Shown: one piece after another, positions 57,360-64,000 of the stretch
How the letters are laid out: each line of letters starts with the position of its first letter
Numbering within the stretch: the stretch's first letter is position 1
Assembly (NCBI GenBank): GCA_009809945.1
Contig: WTPW01000851.1
Coordinates: 1-64,000, forward strand
Direction: 5' to 3'
Source of the DNA: Gigaspora margarita
Taxonomy: Eukaryota > Glomeromycota > Glomeromycetes > Diversisporales > Gigasporaceae
DNA length: 64,000 bases
The notes under the pieces: generated by a model
The model's database searches: none
Told to the model about the DNA's origin: nothing
The model's input: the letters and a program-made list of their open reading frames with translations, nothing else
Program-made: the position numbers and the translations under genes

Positions 57360-58470
57360 TTATTAAATATGACTATTGCTAACTTTCACCCTAGGTGATA
57401 TCACCTAGTTTAGAAGCTGGGTCAGCTGTCTGGTCGGAAACTGAGTTGATGTCAGGTTGGTGGGTCAGTCCTAGTGCGAGAACAATGCTGGGACGTAAGA
57501 CAGAATTTCTGTCACATGATCTTTAATCATCAGGCTCACATATAACGTAAAATATTTGCTTTGCAAAAAAATCACATTTATTATAAAAATTGGTTGCCCA
57601 CTATAGCTATCACCTCCGCTCGCTCCTTTACTTTAACCCCAACCCCAAACCTAGTCTTAACCCGAACTCTAACCCTAACTCTAATCCAAATCCATTAATT
57701 TTTTGTTTGACTGTTGACATCGAAATCACATGAATAGAAATTGATCCTATACTCTATTAATTTCATAAAAATTTTTTTTATTAATAAAATCGAACTTGAA
57801 CTACATCCAATAACTACAGTACATTATCTAATCTAAATAGACTAACACAAGGTATTCTCAATAGAATTTTGCAATAAATATTTTTGACTAATATAACAAT
57901 CATGATTAATTTTTTTTGCCAATCAGATCATTTCATAAACATTTGATCTTAATACTTTGGCATTCTTGTGTAGCACTTCGGTATAATTTGCCAGTAGTTA
58001 CATAAGAATTGGTGATAAAAAGTGCATACCAAAATAAAATGATTCTTCAAATGATATATTAAAGAAGAATGCAATTAAAGAATCATGATCAAACATGATG
58101 TAATAGTCATAGTTAAAATATCATATATAAGCAAAAGCGAAATAAAAAAGATCAGTTACTTACTCTTTCACTCTTAATATAAAAAAACTGAATAAGTATT
58201 TTAAATACGCTTGACTTGTTAATAATCTTGTCTTGATAATATTGCTATTGAGTTCGATTTAGACAAAAATAACATAATACTTGCCATTTTTTGTTGTTGT
58301 GATATGTTCGCTTTAGGTGAAAATAACCATAATACTTAACATCTTTGTTGCTGCGATACAATTTTATTGTGCAAAACCACTCTACCTTGTCAAAATAATT
58401 CATCTTTATACTTACAAATAGAAGGTAACGATTGTAGTGATACACTCAAATCATTATATTTTCACTATAT
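57360..58470. other. No recognisable gene
   Basis: A GC-richer patch at 57390-57540 (GTGATATCACCTAGTTTAGA and following) and an irregular CCCTAACTCTAACC-like patch at 57640-57690 are visible. Neither is identifiable. The remainder is AT-rich; it could hold the MULE's 5' terminal region, but no long inverted end was found. Confidence 0.45.
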
Positions 58471-58473
58471 GGT

Positions 58474-61144
58474 ATAGAATGTTCTGGTTACCATTCAGAA
58501 ACGAATCCTGAAGTTTCATATGAAAATAAGGAGATTCTTAATAAAGCATCGGTAGATGCTAGAATAGTTGATGAAGCTCAAATAGAAAAAACTCAATATT
58601 ATGATGATAAAGATTATGACGATGATAACCATGATGACAACTATGACGAAGATAATGATGATGATGATGCTAATGACGAAAATGACAAAAAATTAGTATT
58701 AAATACAGATACAAAATTTGATACATGGGTTTTAGCTGATAAATTTCTTGATGACTATACGAAACAAGAAGGCTTCAGTATATGTAAGAAAAGGCGTACA
58801 CTAGATCCAAAAGATAGTACCATTATTAGACGTCGAACATATGAATGCTCTTATGCCGGTACACACGAACCTCAGAAGAAAATTCTAGAAGAGAACAGAA
58901 GGGATCGAGATTCACATATGATTGGGTGCCCCTGGCATATTATTCTTGCTTTTCCTAAATCGGCTAATAAAATCCAGGTTAACAACATAATCGGTGAACA
59001 TAATCACGCAAGAATCCTCTTATTGCTGAAATAGCCCCAAGATTCAGAAAGTTAACTAACGAAATGTTGGATAAAATTAAATTCTGAACAATTCATGGGA
59101 AGATGGGTATAGTGACTCAATACAATCTATTAGTTGTGTCATTTCCAGATAAAATAATAAATAAAAAGGATTTGAGCAATGCTATACAACAATTTAAAAA
59201 ACAAGCAAAACCAAATAAAAATGATGCATGTAATATGCTTACCACGTTATATTTAAAAAAAGATAATGATCCAAGATGGATAATAAAGCCTCGGTTCGAA
59301 TCAGATGAAAGAAGGCTAAATTCATTGTTTTGGATGTCTCCCAATCAAGTTAATACTTATGAAAGATATCGGGATATTGTAATCATTGATACGATATCTA
59401 AAACTAACCAGTTCGATATGATATTAATGTTAGTTATTGTTGTTGACAATAACTTTTGAAATTTAATAGTAGCTGCTGCACTTTTAGAAGATGAAACAGA
59501 ATCTACATTTACCTGGGTTCTTCAAGAATTAAAAAACTCTTGCGATGCTGCTCTAGTAGTTTTATATTCTGATGCCGATCTAGCATTAATTGCATCCATA
59601 CGAAATAATTATCCAGAGACACGACATTTTCACTGCATTTTTCACATCGACCTAAACTTAAGAAAGAAGCTTAAAGAAAAGTTAAGAGATCAGTTTGAAT
59701 CATTTCATTCTAAATTTCTAGTGATGCGTAATTCACTTTGCTATAATAAATTTGAAACCCAATGGAATGCACTTATCGATGAATACCCAGATTGTAAAAG
59801 CTATCTTACAAGAACTTTATATTCTTGTAAGAGTAGTTGGGGCGGTTATGTGATTAATAGAAATTTCACAGCTGGAATTCAAAGCACACAGCGAGTAGAA
59901 GTATGTAATAAAATAATTAAAGACAGGCTGACCAGATCCTTGCATTTAGCTGAGGTTGTTGAAAAAATTCAAAAAGCCTTTAATAACCAGTCAAAAAAAG
60001 GCAATTTTAAGCGAATATAAAAACGAAATTCCAACACGAGGATTGCCAAGTATAATTGATGAATACTTTCCCAGATTAGATAAATTTTTGCAAGAGTATT
60101 TAACACTACAAATTCTGCAAAAACAGCATGATCAAATTGCGCAATCGCTATGCTACGATGTATCTATATATGATGATTGGCGATCCCTTCTAAAGGTAAG
60201 GTTTATTAAGTTAATTAAAAAAATGAAAGTATGAAAACAATAAAAACTAACGAATTATTAATGAACTTCCCTTTGGTATAGATGACTGATGATTTTTATT
60301 AACAAAATATGACCAGAGAAGATGATTATGAGCAACCACAATTACTATTTTCGTCATTGCCAGAAATAATACTTTACAATTCTGTTAAAGAAGTATGAAA
60401 AGTGATTAGGCATAGCATACAAACTTCAGAACTACAGTATATAATTCTCCTTAATGATGGTTCACATTTATGCACTTGCCTTTTGCTAATTAATAAAGGC
60501 ATAGTATGCCGCCACTTTTTTCGTGTTATGTCTTACTCGAAATATGTGTATTTTCATATTTCATTAATTCCTATGCTGGTACAATAATAGCAAATATAAT
60601 ACCTATCAAGAGAATTTAAATATACCAACTTACCAATTCACAAGAGAAGAATCAGAGCTACCTTCACCTTCACTCCAGCCTTTAACGTTCCAACATTTGG
60701 TAGATTTTAAACAAGTACATAATGTTGAACAACTACAAGAACCTAAACAAAAGTATGACTTCAGAATGGGCTATGCCAAAAAAGCTCTTGATCTTGCAAT
60801 TCGGGCTGACAGAGTTGAAGAATTCGTTAGTCAGTTGAAAACTTTCATTGTAGTAACAAAATATGATTTGCTTAGTACACAAGACAGTACTAGTATTATA
60901 ACCATTAAAGATCCTTTACACGTACTACACAAAGGGCAACAACCAAATAGATATAAATCTAGTGGCGAACCTTCAAAAAAAGCTCAACGTGTTATTCAAA
61001 GTACCGATCTGAGCCATGATGAAATCCAAGAGCCAACTGAAGCTTTTGACAATAATGCTAGAGAAGAAAAAAAAGGTTAGAAGGTATCAAAAATGCAAAC
61101 AAGTTGGTCATTATGCACCAACATGCCCAAATATCAACGAATAA
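58474..61144 (+). pseudogene. MULE transposase with FAR1-like, DDE, SWIM and zinc-knuckle parts
   Basis: A Mutator-like transposase. The first exon-like frame has an acidic D/N run (YDDDNHDDNYDEDNDDDD), then the FAR1/WRKY-GCM1-like DNA-binding region: FDTWVLADKFLDDYTKQEGF, TYECSYAGTHEP, DSHMIGCPWHIILAF, GEHNHA. The MULE core follows with PRWIIKPRFESDERRLNSLF, WMSPNQVN, VIIDTISKTNQFDMILMLVI (first Asp), LYSDADLALIASI (second Asp) and HFHCIFHIDLNL, then STQRVEVCNKIIKDRL (likely Glu). The SWIM finger is HLCTCLLLINKGIVCRHFF (C-x-C...C-x-H). A CCHC-like knuckle, RRYQKCKQVGHYAPTCPN, closes the protein before TAA at 61142-61144. The frame changes at least near 59010, 59460, 60010 and 61078, and stops interrupt around 60398 and 60586, so it is dead as given. 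Short introns (for example after 60195) may explain some gaps. Confidence 0.88.
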
Positions 61145-61184
61145 AAAAAATCAGGTACGTATCTAGGGTTAAGTATTCTTAGTA

Positions 61185-62170
61185 ATGCAAACGGCTAAGG
61201 CTAAGCCGCAAGCTGATCGGCTAAGCTAAGCTGATTATCGGCTTGGCTAAGGGTCTACTAATAAAGTATCGGCTCTAGAAATGGCTTGGCTAAAGACCTG
61301 AAGCTGAACATAGCCGAATATGGAGCTGCAAGCCGATGGGGGTCAATAGCACATGACAATTAGCCAATAGTAGATCATTTAGTATCGTGACTAATACTCA
61401 ACGTTTAAACTTTTTACATGTAAAAAATATTATATGATCTACTTTTGGCCAACACTGGATCTCTCATTTTCTTTCTTGTAGTTTGTTTTTTTAAAAAAAA
61501 ATTTTGTCTTATTTATATATAATTAATAGACAGCAAGACCTTAAAATAATTTAAATGTATTAGCGCTAGATAATTTAGAATAAGTCAGTCTAAGTAATAA
61601 AAAATTCAAAGTTCGCATGACAGTATTTTTAGATCAATGATGCCTAAATTAAATTTAATTTAATTTTATTGTTAATATATTCTCTCACTAGAATATAAAA
61701 AAATATACATGTAAATTATTTTCAACTAATGTATTTAGCTGCTTTACTAATGATTAATCATCAATTTTGATCTTCATTGTATGATAGCTATTGTACCATC
61801 AACCAGTTCGCTGAAAATCTTCAACAAGTTTGAATTTTGTCATCCAAGGGAATATTTATTTGAAATCATTCATTTACATATTATCAACCGGTTTGCTTAG
61901 CAATTTGAATACAATTCACTCTTGTTATAGTGAACAGTTTATATAAAAAAAACACCCTCTCAATATAGCGAGATTACCAATAGACTCTCGATATAGTGAA
62001 GAAAATCACACAGCCTGATCACTTCACTATAATGAGAGTGATCTGTAATAAAAATAAGCTAACAATCAAGCTAACCATAGCTTTGGAGCTTTAACCATGG
62101 CTTTGGAGCAGAGCCACTTCAAGCTAAGAAATCATATTAATTCGGCTCGATTATTAGCCAATTTGTCTCT
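61185..62170. repeat. AT-rich segment bounded by GGCTAAGC/AGCTAA clusters
   Basis: The left edge repeats GGCTAAG, GCTAAGCCG and TCGGCTTGGC (61188-61340). The right edge has AAGCTAACCATAGCTTTGGA twice and TTCGGCTCGATTATTAGCC (62050-62166). The middle is AT-rich; a small inverted pair (CACTCTTGTTATAGTGAA, 61917, and TTCACTATAATGAGAGTG, 62024) looks like a tiny MITE. No ORF. It may be a non-autonomous element, but the borders are uncertain. Confidence 0.5.
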
Positions 62171-62428
62171 ACATAGCTCATTAGTAGTTAATCATGAAAT
62201 TTACATGAACAAGAATAAAAAAAATTAAGGCTTTTTAAAAAAAAATAAATAAAAAAAGAAAATCTTACGGTCATAGACTCAAAAAATCCAATTAAAAATG
62301 TTCAATATTTCTTAATATAGATTTCATATAACCCATAGTTAATAAATATAAAAAGAGTTCAAAATATACCTGCCCAATTTTTTATAAAATTTAAAAATTA
62401 ACCACAACTTTTCTACAAACATATTGTA

Positions 62429-63421
62429 ATGGATAGCGATAATGATCTTTTTGAAATCATTCCCGATAATAATACAGTTAAAAATGTTACTACTACAAGC
62501 AATAGTGCGAATATCGCATCTAATGTTTCTGTTTTAAGAAAATCTAGCACTAGACTTCCCTCTCCCGTTAGACCCTTTTTTTCACAAAAAACCATTGATA
62601 ACAAGTCAGTACTTTGCAGTATCTGTAAAAGTGAATTCAGTATAACTACAGCTACTGGTAACTTACGTAAACACCTCAACTCTCAGCATCCAGGCTGGGA
62701 AGCAAACAAACCAATACCAAGTCAACAGCTTCTTACCTTTATACCTGAAGATACAATTTCAAACCAAATCCTTACACTAGCTCAAAAAGCCAACTTTAGT
62801 ATGTTAGTAGCTGAATGGATTGTATCAGATACTTTATCTTTTTCTGTTGTTTCAAGACAATCATTTGCTACTATGATCTAATATCTCAATGCTAATATAG
62901 ACTTGCCTTCGCGTGATGTTATTAAGTCTATAATTCAAAAAGCCTTCACCGTAATGCAAAGAGATATTCAACTTCTTTTTGAACAAATTTCTAGTAAAAT
63001 TTCCATTACATTAGATATTTGGACCTCTCGTGCTAATGTACCCTTTATTTGTATTACTGCATATTGGATCGATAATAATTGGAATCTCAAGAATATCTTA
63101 CTTGACATTTGTATGCTCCCTTATCCGCATACTGGTGAAGAAATTAATGCTAAATTGTGCTCTGTTTTTGTAGTTTTTAATATCACTGACAAGATTCTTT
63201 GCACTACTACCGATGGAGGCGCTAACATGGTTTTGGCAATGCGATTGTGAAAGGATAGTTTGATTTTAAAAAATTGTAATTTTATCTTTCAACCTCGTCG
63301 CTACTTGGTACACATCTTGAATCTTATTGTTACAACTGGGTTATCACCTATTAAACTATCAATTGAAAAAGTGCGTAATTTTGTCAACATTATTTCGTTA
63401 TCGTTGTCTACATCAGCAAAA
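62429..63421 (+). pseudogene. hAT transposase, N-terminal half only
   Basis: A different hAT lineage from the 19-23 kb element. MDSDNDLFEIIPDNN starts the frame; a BED finger reads VLCSICKSEFSITTATGNLR then KHLNSQHPGW; ATPase-like regions are absent, as expected for hAT. After a stop at 62879-62881 the frame resumes: ISITLDIWTSRANVPFICIT (first catalytic Asp), AYWIDNNW, PYPHTGEEI and CTTTDGGANMVLAM (second Asp). Following a stop near 63248, HILNLIVTTGLSPIKLSIEK and VRNFVNIIS are still readable. At about 63422 it is replaced by CGAAATCTTTCGAAAG repeats, and the C-terminal dimerisation region is absent from the window. Confidence 0.82.
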
Positions 63422-63780
63422 TAAATATATGAAATCTTTCAAAAGAAATTGCATGCTGAAATCTTTCGAAAAAATTGCGATTGATGCGAAATCTTTCGAA
63501 AGGATCGCAATCTTTCGAAAGATTTCGGTATGATTTCTTTCGAAAGATTTCGAAAGAAGTTTCGAAATATTTTGAAATGTATTGCGAAATATTGCGAAAT
63601 AGAACAAATAAAAACAATGCAACCCCGTACCTAATTTGTACCTAATTATCACCTCCAGGGTTGCAGGAGGTAATTTTTTGCATATTATCGCAATATTTCG
63701 CAATATTTCGCAAAATTTCAAAATTTTTAAAAATAATAAATAAACGATATACATATTCACATAATCATGCTTTTGTAAAT
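63422..63780. repeat. CGAAATCTTTCGAAAG repeats plus a small inverted repeat
   Basis: GAAATCTTTCGAAA-type units recur about eight times up to 63600, then TTGCGAAATATTGCGAAATA. Around 63618-63675, GTACCTAATTTGTACCTAAT and ATCACCTCC...GGAGGTAAT form short repeats. It appears inserted in the hAT transposase. Open frames on either strand here are artefacts. Confidence 0.7.
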
Positions 63781-63990
63781 TTTTGATCGTTTTNACAGGT
63801 TTTCGCATTGTTTCGCATTTTAATATAAAATTTTATATTTTTTTATTTATTATTATACATTATATATTTTAAATTTATTTTAAATTAAATATACATTTTT
63901 ATTCAATATTAAATATTTTATTATATATTATTATACATATATTATACAAAAAAAAAATGAAAAAAAACGACGAAAAAAAATGAACCCAAA
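63780..63990 (-). repeat. AT-rich dispersed repeat, inverse copy of 1375-1500
   Basis: CAGGTTTTCGCATTGTTTCG, CATTTTAATATAAAATTTTA and a long TATTATATATTAT-like run mirror the segment at 1375-1500. It continues to the window end in an A-rich tail. Confidence 0.7.
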
Positions 63991-64000
63991 AAAAAATGAA

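Noticed and set aside
57640-57690. CCCTAACTCTAACC-like stretch
   Set aside because: Irregular and short; no sustained telomeric array.

Overview
The window is strongly AT-rich eukaryotic DNA: short spliceable introns, few intact genes, and a dense load of transposons nested in one another. The element types (Plavaka-type CACTA, SWIM-type MULE, hAT with BED fingers, an APE LINE, a gag-bearing LTR fossil and very many MITEs), a Crinkler-like NTPase fragment and the short-intron alpha/beta hydrolase suggest a repeat-rich fungus such as an arbuscular mycorrhizal Glomeromycotina (Rhizophagus-like). That assignment is inference. No rRNA, tRNA, CRISPR array or bacterial-style operon was seen.

Layout. 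1-6.7 kb: tandem and palindromic AT-rich repeats with at least six MITE or fold-back elements, several nested, and a non-autonomous hAT element with an 8-bp target duplication (5434-6441). 6.7-12 kb: mostly featureless, with a MITE nested in another MITE (8979-9977). 12-16 kb and 29-32 kb: two arms of a large inverted duplication, each carrying the same eight-exon alpha/beta hydrolase gene; the left copy reads through, the right is one base short in exon 5. Between the arms lie a decayed 3'(2'),5'-bisphosphate nucleotidase relic, an unidentified host gene cut by a nearly intact hAT transposon (19014-22906), TA-type MITEs and a Crinkler-like ORF.

33.2-40.8 kb: a broken Ty3/gypsy-like fossil (one LTR, gag and protease parts) split by a 5.2 kb hAT-like element that itself holds minisatellites, a long palindrome and a further hAT MITE. 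41-50 kb: a pogo/Tigger remnant inside hAT-like ends, then a minus-strand LINE interrupted by palindromic AT-rich elements, one with TTAA target sites. 50-57 kb: a minus-strand Plavaka transposase with an N-terminal C2H2 finger, and divergently from it a spliced plus-strand gene for a Q/S/R-rich, coiled-coil protein with an acidic tail; the two may belong to one element. 58-61 kb: a MULE transposase with FAR1-like, DDE, SWIM and zinc-knuckle parts. 62.4-63.4 kb: the front half of a second hAT transposase, ending in repeats whose AT-rich tail is also found near the window's left end.

The functional story is transposon dynamics. Several insertions can be read against an empty site elsewhere in the window, so their order is partly recoverable. 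The best candidates for something new are the divergent Plavaka/accessory-gene pair, the inverted gene duplication with a fold-back near its breakpoint, and the long palindromes that could produce hairpin RNA.
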